Positions 25,884 to 34,956 of a stretch of 64,000 nt of DNA are shown here, piece after piece (positions within the stretch are counted from its first letter, which is position 1; each line of letters starts with the position of its first letter). The notes under the pieces are model-generated. The model had not been told where the DNA came from. It did no database searches and saw only the letters and a program-made list of their open reading frames with translations. This DNA comes from Halorubellus sp034808145 (lineage in GTDB: Archaea; Halobacteriota; Halobacteria; Halobacteriales; Natrialbaceae), in assembly GCF_034808145.1 (NCBI RefSeq), contig NZ_JAXHGM010000013.1, positions 27,776 through 91,775 on the forward strand, written 5' to 3'. The translations under genes and the position numbers were made by a program.

Positions 25884-26160
25884 GACTTGATCCCCCCTCG
25901 GTTATTCCAGCGGCGATAGCCGCATCACCGTAGTTCTTCCCGTCGATGTGCTGCTGATGACCCTTCCGGCAGCCAGTCGTGAATGGTGAATTCATTGATG
26001 CGCACTCTTACTTGACAGACGATTCAGAGCGTGTTCTACAGAGAAAATCTCTCTCCAATTGAATTCACCCCCGTATCCATCTAGGCGTTTGTTCGAGGAC
26101 ATTTACCCCGTAGGAAGGGGAGAGATGTTTATCTCGCCCCCTCGCTGAGCGGAGGTCTCG
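25884..26160. other. Intergenic stretch with two leader-type hairpins
   Basis: About 277 bp without a gene. Its 3' end carries two successive T-box and C/G-hairpin elements, 26099-26127 and 26125-26163. Confidence 0.5.
26099..26127 (+). promoter_or_regulatory. Leader-type hairpin, first of a pair
   Basis: ATTTACCCCGTAGGAAGGGG pattern: CCCC and GGGG pair around seven bases, followed by AGAGATG. The ending GGGGAGAGATG also occurs in the leader before the RPA gene. Confidence 0.4.
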
Positions 26161-26163
26161 ATG
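26125..26163 (+). promoter_or_regulatory. SD-sequestering leader before SWIM gene
   Basis: GTTTATCTCG is followed by CCCCCTCGCTGAGCGGAGG, almost identical to the PCNA leader. GGAGG (26151-26155) is five bases before the ATG at 26161, and CCTC can pair with it. Confidence 0.6.
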
Positions 26164-26484
26164 TCACAGACTCACCCCAAACAGACGATTCAGCCATGCA
26201 CGCCAGCCGAGCCACTCCTCGCGGTCGACAACCACGGTCGCGTCCATGGCACCTCACTCCCCGGACGGACGCAGCGCGCGCTCGAGGAACCGATGATAGT
26301 GTCACTACACGCCAGCAACGGTACGTACCGTGTGGAGAAACAAAGTGGCTCGACGTACCTCGTCGACGTCCTCGAGGAATCGTGTACGTGTCCGGACCGA
26401 CACCGTCGATGCAAGCACCGGCGCCGGGTCGAACGCGAACTCGCCCTCGACCGCCTCCCAACACCAGGTGGTCGCCTCCCGTGA
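26161..26484 (+). CDS. SWIM zinc-finger protein
   Basis: 107 residues. The SWIM motif C-x-C-x-n-C-x-H is visible as CTCPDRHRRCKH at about residues 78-89, preceded by the usual strand pair YRVEKQSGSTYLVDVLEES. SWIM fingers bind DNA or protein and occur in plasmid and transposon proteins. The stop overlaps the GTG of the primase-like gene (GTGA), so the two are probably co-translated. Confidence 0.75.
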   Translation: MSQTHPKQTIQPCTPAEPLLAVDNHGRVHGTSLPGRTQRALEEPMIVSLHASNGTYRVEKQSGSTYLVDVLEESCTCPDRHRRCKHRRRVERELALDRLPTPGGRLP

Positions 26485-27389
26485 CACAGTCCAAATTCGA
26501 CGTAGGTCAAGTCCCGCCGTCGCTCCTAGAGCGAGCGCAGTGGATCGTCTGGCGCACGGAACGGCGTGACGGGAAGCGTACGAAGGTGCCGTTGGACCCG
26601 TCGACAAAGAGGTGTGCGAGTGTCGACGAGCCCAGCCAGTGGGTGGACTACCAGACCGCCCACCAGTCGCGCCACGTGGACGCCGTCGACGGCCTTGGAT
26701 TCGTCTTCACCGACAGCGACCCATTCGTGGGTGTTGACCTTGACGACTGCCGCAACCCCATCACCGGCGAACTTTCGCCGCTCGCCCACGACATCACCAC
26801 CACACTCGACTCCTACGCCGAGGTTTCGCCATCCTGCCTCGGCGTCCACGTCCTCGCCAAGGGCGACCTCCCCGGAACACGCCGCCGACGCGGGAGTCTT
26901 GAAGTCTACGACGATGCCCGCTTCTTCACCGTCACCGGGCGGCATCTCGACCACACCCCACAGACGATTCGCGAGTCCAGCGACGCCCTCGTACAGATCC
27001 ACGAACAGTACCTCAGCCGAGACGACACCACCGACCAGCGCGACGAGCAGGTTGCCGTGTCCGGCACCCAGAATTTAGGCGACGTCGGTGACGTCGACGG
27101 GAGTAGTGACGCGGTGGCGGCCGTCGTCGCACGCGCTCGGAACGCCGCTAACGGCGCAAAGTTCGACACACTCTGGCGTGGCGACACCTCGGGATACCCG
27201 AGTCAGTCGGAGGCCGACATGGCACTCGCGTGTCTCCTGGCCTATTGGACGAACCAGAACCCCGCCCTCGTCGACGCCTGCTTCCGCAAATCCGAACTGA
27301 TGCGCGAGAAGTGGGATACGGTCCACTACGCCGATGGCAGCACGTACGGCGAGCGCACCATCGAGCGCGCGCTCGCCTTCGTCGACTAA
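26481..27389 (+). CDS. NrS-1-like primase-polymerase
   Basis: 302 residues with a GTG start overlapping the SWIM gene. The first part resembles bifunctional primase-polymerases: WIVWRTERRDGKRTKVPLDPSTKRCASVD, then GLGFVFTDSDPFVGVDLDDC, whose DLDD (about 84-90) would bind metal, then SYAEVSPSCLGVHVLAKG. The C-terminal ~70 residues (LWRGDTSGYPSQSEADMALACLLAYWTNQNPALVDACFRKSELMREKWD) match the helix-bundle domain after the prim-pol core in phage NrS-1 polymerase. No helicase domain follows, so it is a short version. It probably primes replication of this replicon or an integrated element. Confidence 0.75.
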   Translation: MTQSKFDVGQVPPSLLERAQWIVWRTERRDGKRTKVPLDPSTKRCASVDEPSQWVDYQTAHQSRHVDAVDGLGFVFTDSDPFVGVDLDDCRNPITGELSPLAHDITTTLDSYAEVSPSCLGVHVLAKGDLPGTRRRRGSLEVYDDARFFTVTGRHLDHTPQTIRESSDALVQIHEQYLSRDDTTDQRDEQVAVSGTQNLGDVGDVDGSSDAVAAVVARARNAANGAKFDTLWRGDTSGYPSQSEADMALACLLAYWTNQNPALVDACFRKSELMREKWDTVHYADGSTYGERTIERALAFVD

Positions 27390-27448
27390 CCCCCCGTTCT
27401 CACCATGCTCCTTGAGGTTGTTTGTCAGCAGCCGGGCCAGCCCGACTG

Positions 27449-28474
27449 ATGGCCATCTCATCACAGACCACTGGCGATGCGCCCACGAGGGAGGCGATCG
27501 AGCAGGCTCGCCAAGTCGAGTATGCCGCGTTCCTTCACCGCGTCCCGTTCGCTCTTGACGCTCACCGCCTCGGCTACGCGACTGGCGTCTGCGAGGACTA
27601 CACCCTTCAACAGTCCCAGTACGCGAACGTCGACGTCCCGATATCAGTGCTGGATAATGATTTCCGAGACCCCGACGTTGAGCGCTGGACGCGTGTGTTC
27701 AAGCGCCACGAACCAAACGTCGGCATCATCGGAGACGCCTTCACCGAAGCGGAAGCCCAAGAGTACGTGGAGGTTGCTCGAGAGCTTCGGCGAGCGTATC
27801 CGGATGCGACGCTGGTGATTGTGCCCAAGTGCGAGGGTGCGTTCGATGTTATCCCCGACTGGATTGTGCTCGGGTATCCGGCGGGGAGTCACGCTGGGAA
27901 AGCCGACCGCACCCCCGAGGAGTATTCAGAACTCGCGGATTGGCGTGGTCGTCGCCTCCACCTGCTCGGCGGCGCACCACAGCGCCGCTGGACGCTCATC
28001 CAAGAGCTCACTCAGCCGACGCTGACCTGCCTCGAACCCGCGGATATCGTGGGGATGGACTACAACGGGTTCTTCGCGAACGCCCTTCGGTTTGGCGACG
28101 TCTGGTATCCCGAACAGCCCCACTGGCGAACCCACGACGACAGCTCACTCCGTGAGCGAATCCGATTGAGCCTCGAGCACGCGAAAGCGTACTGGAAGCA
28201 GCGCGACGTCTGGACGAGTCACGAGAACCAGAGTGCGGTACTTGAACCAGACGACCCCGTCTTCGCAGCTACCGGAACGCACTTCGACCCGACCGAAGCA
28301 GAACTGTTCGATTGCGAGTTCGGTCCAGATGATGGCGCTGAAGGTCGTGGCGTCCTCGTTGAATACGACGATGGGACCGTGCTCGCCTATGCCAGCCAGA
28401 AGCATCGAGGGTTCCTCGAGCACCGTGCTGGCGTCCGTCGTGAACATGGCCACCCACACCGAGTTCGTGCGTGA
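27449..28474 (+). CDS. DUF6610-like protein
   Basis: 341 residues from the ATG at 27449; an upstream in-frame ATG at 27422 adds nine. The layout YANVDVPISVLDNDFRDPD, NVGIIGDAFTEAEAQEYV, ATLVIVPKCEGAFDVIPDWIVLGYPAG and PADIVGMDYNGFFANALRFGDVWYP looks like alternating strands and helices of a barrel-type enzyme. I associate it with the haloarchaeal DUF6610 family, which has no established activity. It is in the same direction as the primase-like gene, 59 bases after it. Confidence 0.55.
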   Translation: MAISSQTTGDAPTREAIEQARQVEYAAFLHRVPFALDAHRLGYATGVCEDYTLQQSQYANVDVPISVLDNDFRDPDVERWTRVFKRHEPNVGIIGDAFTEAEAQEYVEVARELRRAYPDATLVIVPKCEGAFDVIPDWIVLGYPAGSHAGKADRTPEEYSELADWRGRRLHLLGGAPQRRWTLIQELTQPTLTCLEPADIVGMDYNGFFANALRFGDVWYPEQPHWRTHDDSSLRERIRLSLEHAKAYWKQRDVWTSHENQSAVLEPDDPVFAATGTHFDPTEAELFDCEFGPDDGAEGRGVLVEYDDGTVLAYASQKHRGFLEHRAGVRREHGHPHRVRA

Positions 28475-28581
28475 CAGGCCATCTGTAGCACAGAGCCACC
28501 CTCAACCAGAGACGCGAGTCCATTGGTGATTGCTATCAACCCTCAGAAGATTCATACCGTTCGATACATCTAGAGCTAGTC

Positions 28582-28878
28582 ATGCACGACCTGACCGGAT
28601 TCCAGCGCGACCTTCTGTACGTCATCGCTGGCCAAGACGAACCACACGGCCTCGCTATCAAAGACGAACTCGAGAACTACTACGAGAAAGAGATCCACCA
28701 CGGTCGACTCTACCCCAATCTCGACACCCTCGTCGACAAGGGCCTCGTCGAGAAAGGTGAACTCGACCGCCGGACCAACTACTATACCATCACTCGCCGT
28801 GGCCGGAGGGAACTCGAAGACCGCCGGAACTGGGAATCCCAGTACGCAAAATTGTCCGTACCTCAGGAGACCCAGTGA
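28582..28878 (+). CDS. PadR-family transcriptional regulator
   Basis: 98 residues with the PadR winged helix: DLTGFQRDLLYVIAGQDEPHGLAIKDELENYY, then HHGRLYPNLDTLVDKGLVEKGELDRRTNYYTITRRGRREL. This short one-domain form is common in haloarchaea and normally represses its own or neighbouring genes. It is a single gene between a DUF6610-like gene and a small acidic protein gene. Confidence 0.85.
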   Translation: MHDLTGFQRDLLYVIAGQDEPHGLAIKDELENYYEKEIHHGRLYPNLDTLVDKGLVEKGELDRRTNYYTITRRGRRELEDRRNWESQYAKLSVPQETQ

Positions 28879-29039
28879 AACCCGGAATCACAGTCCATCT
28901 GGAGTCCGCTCCGCCGTCGAATTCCTGTGCAGGGTTTTTAGTCCGAATTAGATACATTGCAGATGGATCTTCCCTCTGTAGACCAAGAGGCATAGAAACA
29001 TCGATACGGCCAAATCGAGGGACACCAATTTCACGTTCT

Positions 29040-29264
29040 ATGGAAGCTTACAGTTCTGGCGACAGAGTTCGTCTTGATATTCCGGACGAGACTGACCCGG
29101 ACCATGCTTACCACGGCAAGCACGGAGAGATTATCGAGCTTCTCGAAGATGACGCCGGCCTTGAAACGGGAGACAAAGCTGACGGCATAATTTATCGCGT
29201 TCGCTTAGATGACGACACCGTTCTTGACTTTCGGGCACACGACCTTCGTCCGCCAATTCACTGA
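29040..29264 (+). CDS. Small hypothetical protein
   Basis: 74 residues. It reads as a small beta-barrel: GDRVRLDIPDETDPDHAYHGKHGEIIELLEDD, then ADGIIYRVRLDDDTVLDFRAHDLRPP. The pattern (GDRVR...GxxGxI...YxVRLDDG) resembles SH3-like barrels of the KOW or hypervirulence type. The longer frame upstream lacks a plausible start. Function unknown. Confidence 0.6.
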   Translation: MEAYSSGDRVRLDIPDETDPDHAYHGKHGEIIELLEDDAGLETGDKADGIIYRVRLDDDTVLDFRAHDLRPPIH

Positions 29265-29408
29265 CCAATCCCTCAATGCAATACACAGCGGACAGCGAAT
29301 TGTGCTACAATGTTACGTTCAACGTGCCTGCTGGACGTTGAAACTATTCACAGAAGCAGGTACACTACAAACTCAGATCGGCTAAATGTGTGTCACCACC
29401 ACCTTTTC

Positions 29409-30164
29409 TCATTGGTTACGGTGAAGTGATGTGAAGTAGCCATGTGCAAAATGAATGACATCGAGATCGAGTTCCTCTCGGTTATCTATACGGAAGTGAA
29501 ACAGGCGGTTACGATTTTCACCGAGCCGGTTGATGAGATTGCGCACGAAATCAGGACGCTGATCAAAAAAGTCCTCAAAACCGTCTTCCCAGTGCTCAGA
29601 GGTGAACTGCACATAGTGTCCGAAACTACAATCCTCAATCGCATCCACTGTCTCTAGATGCTCCGCACCTTCGGTCATCGTTCGTAGCGCCTTGGAGAGC
29701 TCACCATCAAACTCCGACCGGATTATACCCCGAATCGCAAGTTCAGTTTCTTCGATTAAAAGAAAGGGCTCGGTTGCCTGGCGCCAGAACTCACGCAGAT
29801 CGTAGTCCGTGATAATCCGGGTCGACCCCTCTTGCTCTTCGACAAGCACATATGACCGTTCACCAAGGATGCTGAACAGGTCCGTGAGGCTGTCGTCCTC
29901 ATGGACTGTCCGGGGCCGTTCCACGGCTGTTTCAACAGCTCTGTCACTGAGTTTTCGAGGATCGTCATAGAGTTCCTCTGCCACAAGCACGGTTCGACAA
30001 ATCGACCGATAAGACACGGCACCTATCAACTCACCGTCCTTAGTGAGCCCAAGCTGAGAGAAATTCTTCGAGAGCATCTCGTCAACTGCATCACGAATTG
30101 TCGTGTCAGCTGGGACCGTTTTGAACGCGGGTGCGTCGATTTCGCGAACAGGAATCAGAACCAT
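29409..30164 (-). CDS. CBS-pair protein with HEPN-like C-terminus
   Basis: 251 residues. Two CBS repeats are visible: AFKTVPADTTIRDAVDEMLSKNFSQLGLTKDGELIGAVSYRSI (about 12-60) and RPRTVHEDDSLTDLFSILGERSYVLVEEQEGSTRIITDYDLREF (about 83-128). The remaining 120 residues are helical and contain NRNRLFHFR (about 216-224), the R-x4-H type motif of HEPN RNases and of Swt1-like helical domains. CBS pairs bind adenine nucleotides, so this could be a nucleotide-sensing RNase or stress protein. It lies next to the defence island. The HEPN call is by motif. Confidence 0.6.
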   Translation of the reverse strand: MVLIPVREIDAPAFKTVPADTTIRDAVDEMLSKNFSQLGLTKDGELIGAVSYRSICRTVLVAEELYDDPRKLSDRAVETAVERPRTVHEDDSLTDLFSILGERSYVLVEEQEGSTRIITDYDLREFWRQATEPFLLIEETELAIRGIIRSEFDGELSKALRTMTEGAEHLETVDAIEDCSFGHYVQFTSEHWEDGFEDFFDQRPDFVRNLINRLGENRNRLFHFRIDNREELDLDVIHFAHGYFTSLHRNQ

Positions 30165-30479
30165 CCTTATGCCAGTTGCAGTCAGCTCCTAAATATGTAT
30201 TCCGGCGAATGTACTCTCTCGGAACTAACAGCTCATGTCTATGCTCCGATTGTAGAACCGTACGGATACCTCCTAATCTGAGTTTTCATTATCAGACAGG
30301 AGACATTGACCACATTATTGTTCCTGAGCCCAGACGTTAGCGGGAAATTGTACGATCCGATGAATTCTGTTTTCTCACCGGTTTCAGGACAACTGGACGT
30401 GGTTCTTCGTATGAGCGATTGTTGTCGGCAGAGGCACAGCGTTCCGCTTCAGAACGGGTAACCCGCGGAATATTTACCC
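30165..30479. other. Intergenic stretch, nothing recognised
   Basis: About 315 bp between the CBS-HEPN gene and the methyltransferase gene. AT content is raised, as in a promoter and terminator region. No gene or clear repeat is visible. Confidence 0.5.
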
Positions 30480-31856
30480 TCAGTCGTCGGTATCAGTCGT
30501 TGAGAGGATTCTTTCACGAATAGCGACGCCGACTGCTTCGCCGAGTCGAGGAGGGACAGCGTTTCCAATCAGGCGGTATGCGTTCGTTCGACTCTCCGGG
30601 AACCAGTAGGTGTCGCGGAAGGTCTGGAGACGAGCTGCCTCTCGAGGTGACAGAGATCTCGCCTCGGTAGGATGAATGAACATATGTCCGTCCTTCTGAA
30701 TGTGAGCAAGTATCGTCGATGCCGGCTCTGCAGGATTCTGTTTCTTGTACTTATCAGGGAAGACATCATCCCGATAGGGCTGGAGCGACGTACTCACCTG
30801 ACCGATATTCCACCCGACACCGTGGCCGAGGAGCTTGTAGATCGAGAGGTCGAGATGATTATGCCATCTCGCCTCGTGATTTCGAAGTGGCTGTTCCTGC
30901 CACTCCTCATCCTCAGGAATATCGCGAGCCCACTCCTGGTACGGTGAGACTGGTGGAAGCTGATACTCTGTCGCCCGCTTTGGTGGCATGTCTCCTTCTG
31001 GCGAAATTGGAGGCAGATCCATAATTGCGTCCGCGACGGTGAGGTAGGGATGCTTGTAATCGCGATTCGGTTCGAAATCTGGGAGGACTGACGTCGAACA
31101 GGTATCGAGCGTCTCCTGGGCTTTGTCCGCACCCTCCTTGAGTTCAGGTCGTACCTGCATCGGCTGTTCCTTTTCCCGATCACTCGGCTCTCGGTGGGTC
31201 TGCCACCGCTCAAGGTCGGGGAGCACCTTACCTGATCGTCGACCGATAAAGAAGAGACGTTCTCGATGCTGCGGCACCCCGAAGTCTGCCGCGTCAATCT
31301 TGAACCAGTCGGCGGAATAACCGAGACTCTTCATCTCCTCCAGAATAATCTCGGGAACGGGGACTTCCTCACCGACCGGATGTTGATCCGTTTCCTGTTC
31401 TACTCCAACAGGGAGTGATTCCTGTACGGTGTCCGACTCAACGGTGGCCGTGTCAGCCAGCATCCCGGGCACATTTTCCATGACGAACGCGCTCGGTTGG
31501 AAATGATCGACGTAGCGGAGAAAATCGAGATACAGCATGTTCCGATCGTCATCGTCAACGGATCGGTCCTCAAGAGAGCCGAGCTTCGACTGGCCAATCT
31601 TCGAAAACGTTGGACAGGGCGGCCCGCCAGCAACGAGGTCGAGTTCACCCTGCTCAATATTCGGGCCATCTACAGCAGGGTCAGTGTCACGGATATCCCC
31701 CTGAATGGCGTGATTTCCGTGGTTTTTACGGTAGGTTTCGACAGCAGACTCGTTGTGGTCGATCGCCCATTGAACGTCGTAGCCGGCCCTCTGGAGGCCT
31801 TCAGAGAGTCCTCCCGCGCCACAGAAGAGATCGATTGCGGACGGCTCCGAATCCAT
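30480..31856 (-). CDS. DNA cytosine-5 methyltransferase (DISARM-linked)
   Basis: 458 residues. All main motifs of 5-methylcytosine methyltransferases are in order: AIDLFCGAGGLSEGL (motif I, 7-21), GGPPCPTFS with catalytic Cys81 (motif IV), VMENVPGML (motif VI, about 125), FGVPQHRERLFFIGRR (motif VIII), then LSPREAARLQTF and IGNAVPP (motifs IX and X) at the C-terminus. The target-recognition segment lies between about 210 and 380. It lies 47 bp downstream of the DrmD-like helicase gene. Cytosine-5 methyltransferases (DrmMII) are typical of class 2 DISARM, whereas the neighbours are of class 1. It would protect self DNA. Confidence 0.92.
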   Translation of the reverse strand: MDSEPSAIDLFCGAGGLSEGLQRAGYDVQWAIDHNESAVETYRKNHGNHAIQGDIRDTDPAVDGPNIEQGELDLVAGGPPCPTFSKIGQSKLGSLEDRSVDDDDRNMLYLDFLRYVDHFQPSAFVMENVPGMLADTATVESDTVQESLPVGVEQETDQHPVGEEVPVPEIILEEMKSLGYSADWFKIDAADFGVPQHRERLFFIGRRSGKVLPDLERWQTHREPSDREKEQPMQVRPELKEGADKAQETLDTCSTSVLPDFEPNRDYKHPYLTVADAIMDLPPISPEGDMPPKRATEYQLPPVSPYQEWARDIPEDEEWQEQPLRNHEARWHNHLDLSIYKLLGHGVGWNIGQVSTSLQPYRDDVFPDKYKKQNPAEPASTILAHIQKDGHMFIHPTEARSLSPREAARLQTFRDTYWFPESRTNAYRLIGNAVPPRLGEAVGVAIRERILSTTDTDD

Positions 31857-31903
31857 TATGCAGTAGCAAAGGCGGGCATGAAGAAAGGGATTCGGAATCA
31901 GAG

Positions 31904-34846
31904 TCAGTGCTCGAAGGCGTCAACGACGACAGCCATGTTCACCAGATCGGGCTCGTCAGGAACGACCTGTTTCTCGTTTTCGAGTCGAGCCAGCTCTGCA
32001 TTCTTCTTCGCTCGCAAATCAGCAAGCTCGCTATGATGTTTTGCCAGAACGGCACTCATGTCCTCGCCGGCACGATCACGCTTCTCGAACTGCTCGATTC
32101 GATCTTCAAGGTCATCGATGCGGTACTGGAAGTAGTTCTCAGCGTGTTCTCGTCGAATCCGGACCTCCCGCTCTCGTTCGGCTCGGGCTTCCTGTGCGAG
32201 ATCGTCCACGAGCTCCCACGCCACTTCCTCAGCCGTCGAGACGAGCTGACTAGCCTGTGAGGTTACGGCACCGATTGAGGGATGGTCCTCGACAGCGGAC
32301 GGCGGGAGACCACCCGTAATGTCGATGCCCTGGGTCAGGGTGGTCCCACTGGGTGTGACGTAGACCTGAGCAAGTTGTTCAGTGACGGTATCTCCGGTCC
32401 CCGAGAGGTAGCCGATTCGATAGTGACAGAGGAGAGCAGGCGTCTCCAGTTGCTCCCCACCAGTGAGGACCGCTGTCTGTCCACCGACAGCATCCGTGTC
32501 GAGACAGTACGCCATCATCGCCCGAACCACAGGATGGTCCAGTGTGATGAATTCGAGAGTGTCGTCGACAAGCGCGTTCTCACGGTCGAACGTGGCGCCG
32601 TTATACCGGCTCTCGACGTCATCGCCAGTGAGCCGGTCAGGCACAACCAGATCGAACACGTCACCACCATCTTCTGCAGGACCGGGACGAACGTTTTCGA
32701 TGCCGCCCTCGAACTCTCGACAGACCGTTCTGACGAGGTACGCGACGTCCTCATCACTGATTGTATCGGCAGCGCTCTCTTCGACAATATCGAGGATATC
32801 GCGGTCTTCCTTGCTCAAATCGAACTTATCCCGAATCAGGAGCTCTTCGTCAACACGACGGACCGCCTCCTCCTGGTCTTCGATAATCGCCTCGATATCG
32901 TCGACGACAGTGTCGGGACTGTCTCCCGCTGCGAGCGCAGACATGATCTGCTCCTCGAGATTGACGTCGTCGAGCACGAGTCCGAGCACGTCAGAACTCA
33001 TCCCCAGCGTCTCCTCAATCTCGTCAATCTTCTCCAGAAGCCGCTCGAGGATGATACTCTCCCGGGTATCCTGGAAGAAGAGGTTCCGAATCTCAACCGT
33101 CTCTTCCTGGCCGTAGCGGTGGAGGCGCCCGATTCGTTGATCGATACGCGTCGGGTTCCACGGCAGGTCGTAGTTCACCATCAGATGGGCGAACTGCAGG
33201 TTCAGGCCTTCCCGAGCTGCATCCGTGGCCAGCATGATGTTCGCTGGACCTTCGAACTTCGCGAACTGCCGCTGGCGCTCTGACTGTGAGAGGTCGCCGT
33301 ATATTTCGGCGATGTCACGATCGCTGAACACGCGTCCTTTGAGATACTCGAGCGTGTCGGTGTACTCCGTGAAAATGAGGATCTTCTCGTCCGGGTCTTC
33401 CTCCAAGATTTCGTCGACGTACTCTCGCAGCTGCTCTGCCTTCGAGTCAACCGGAATGGCCTTTGCCTGATTATAGAGGTCCCGAACCATCGAGAGCTCT
33501 TTCTCAATCTTCTCCGGGTCACCAGAGGCGACTGCACCACCCAGTTCCTCCTCAACGTGTTCCCGTTGCGCCTCCGTGAGCATCTCCGGGTCCTCCCGAT
33601 ATTCATCCAGCAGACTCTTTGTAACCGGTGAGAGGTCGCCCGGGTCTGCACCGCCTGCCTTGATGGACTCCATCCGGTTGCGGAGGGATTGCTGAATAGC
33701 GTAGATCGAGGAGACGAGGCGCTTCTGATAGAGCACCATCGCAAATCCTGCAGCGTCGTTTTCCTCCTGGGTTGCGAGATTATAGTGTTCAGTGATGTAC
33801 TCCGTGATGTCGTCGTAGAGTTCGCGCTCCTGCGGAGTGAACGTGACCGGGAGCGTCTGGATGTTCTTTTCCGGGAACATCTTCGAACCGTCCGCCTCGT
33901 ACATTTCGTCCTTGAGACGGCGAATCATCAGGTCTTCCAGTCCCTCCTTACTGACGTCGTGCTCGTCGCGGAACCGATAGGGGTCAAGGAGCGAGATCAT
34001 GAAGTAGAACTGATCCCGTTTTCCGTTATGAGGCGTCCCTGTGAGGAAGAGCAGACCGTCTGAAGTTTCGGAGACTGCTTCACCGACTTTGTAGCGGTCA
34101 ATCTTATTGACTCCGTGCTTGCCTTCACGGCGTGCTGTGAGATGGTGTGATTCGTCGAAGATGGCGATATCCCAGTCTTCCTGTACGTTCTTCAGCGCCG
34201 ACAGCATGTCCTCCTGTTTGGCGAAGTCGATAGAGGTGATGATTCGATCCTCGTGTGACCAGACGTTCTCCGCAGGGTAGGCATCCCGCTTGGCTTTGAC
34301 GTAATCGCGGTCGTAGATGACGTAGTTCGTGTCGAATTTCTCGCGGAGTTCTTCCTGCCACTGGGTGGTCAGTGGAGCGGGGGCAACGATGAGGACCCGG
34401 TCAGCCTGTCCGCGGGCGGCAAGTTCTTCGATGACGATTGCGGCCTCGATGGTCTTCCCGAGCCCCACCTCGTCGCCAATGAGGTAGCGGTGGTCATACG
34501 ACGTGAGAATTTCGTGAGCCGCTTTCACCTGGTGGGGGGCGATGTCGATGCGGTTGTTCTCCAGCGCGACGAATCGGTCCTGTCGGTGAGCCAGATCGAG
34601 TTCTGCTGCGCGAGCCCGGAGATTGAACCGCTCAGGGTCATCGAACTCCCCTTTCTCAAGAAGCGTGTCGCTGCTGTCAATCAGGTCAACGACCGCGGTC
34701 GGGAGTTTTTTCGACGAATCATCATCGGTCAGGATATGGAGAAGACACTGCCCAGAAGATCGGTGATTGATTTTGACAGCTTCACCCTCACCGCCAGCAA
34801 AGCTCACTCGGTCGCCGATCTCAAAGCCGCATTCACAATCAGACAC
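31904..34846 (-). CDS. drmD: DrmD-like SNF2 helicase (DISARM)
   Basis: 980 residues. An N-terminal small barrel (FEIGDRVSFAGGEGEAVKINHRSSG) precedes the SNF2 motor: DEVGLGKTIEAA (Walker A, 125-136), DESHHLTARR (box II, 231-240), LTGTPHNGKRDQF, and in the second lobe FTEYTDTLEYL and WNPTRIDQRIGRLHRYGQ (about 560-580). A long coiled C-terminal region closes the protein (VAWELVDDLAQEARAEREREVRIRREHAENYFQYRIDDLEDR). DrmD defines class 1 DISARM. It is the paralogue of the helicase at 51-54 kb, with which it shares both the motor and the C-terminal coiled region. Its start is close to the divergent HNH gene. Confidence 0.9.
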   Translation of the reverse strand: MSDCECGFEIGDRVSFAGGEGEAVKINHRSSGQCLLHILTDDDSSKKLPTAVVDLIDSSDTLLEKGEFDDPERFNLRARAAELDLAHRQDRFVALENNRIDIAPHQVKAAHEILTSYDHRYLIGDEVGLGKTIEAAIVIEELAARGQADRVLIVAPAPLTTQWQEELREKFDTNYVIYDRDYVKAKRDAYPAENVWSHEDRIITSIDFAKQEDMLSALKNVQEDWDIAIFDESHHLTARREGKHGVNKIDRYKVGEAVSETSDGLLFLTGTPHNGKRDQFYFMISLLDPYRFRDEHDVSKEGLEDLMIRRLKDEMYEADGSKMFPEKNIQTLPVTFTPQERELYDDITEYITEHYNLATQEENDAAGFAMVLYQKRLVSSIYAIQQSLRNRMESIKAGGADPGDLSPVTKSLLDEYREDPEMLTEAQREHVEEELGGAVASGDPEKIEKELSMVRDLYNQAKAIPVDSKAEQLREYVDEILEEDPDEKILIFTEYTDTLEYLKGRVFSDRDIAEIYGDLSQSERQRQFAKFEGPANIMLATDAAREGLNLQFAHLMVNYDLPWNPTRIDQRIGRLHRYGQEETVEIRNLFFQDTRESIILERLLEKIDEIEETLGMSSDVLGLVLDDVNLEEQIMSALAAGDSPDTVVDDIEAIIEDQEEAVRRVDEELLIRDKFDLSKEDRDILDIVEESAADTISDEDVAYLVRTVCREFEGGIENVRPGPAEDGGDVFDLVVPDRLTGDDVESRYNGATFDRENALVDDTLEFITLDHPVVRAMMAYCLDTDAVGGQTAVLTGGEQLETPALLCHYRIGYLSGTGDTVTEQLAQVYVTPSGTTLTQGIDITGGLPPSAVEDHPSIGAVTSQASQLVSTAEEVAWELVDDLAQEARAEREREVRIRREHAENYFQYRIDDLEDRIEQFEKRDRAGEDMSAVLAKHHSELADLRAKKNAELARLENEKQVVPDEPDLVNMAVVVDAFEH

Positions 34847-34956
34847 TGCTGAAAGCAGATGTGGTGTCTCAACTTAACGTTCCGGTATGGGACCCAAGTT
34901 CACTACCGCAAATAGGTATATTATCCGGAGTGTTTTTGCCGACAGATCGTCATGAA

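Noticed and set aside
32282..33283. Plus-strand open frame of 333 codons
   Set aside because: It is antisense to the DrmD-like helicase with conserved motor motifs.
34861..34956. GTG start giving a longer HNH protein
   Set aside because: The added residues show no family-like character and would leave almost no room for divergent promoters; a TATA-like box lies inside this stretch.
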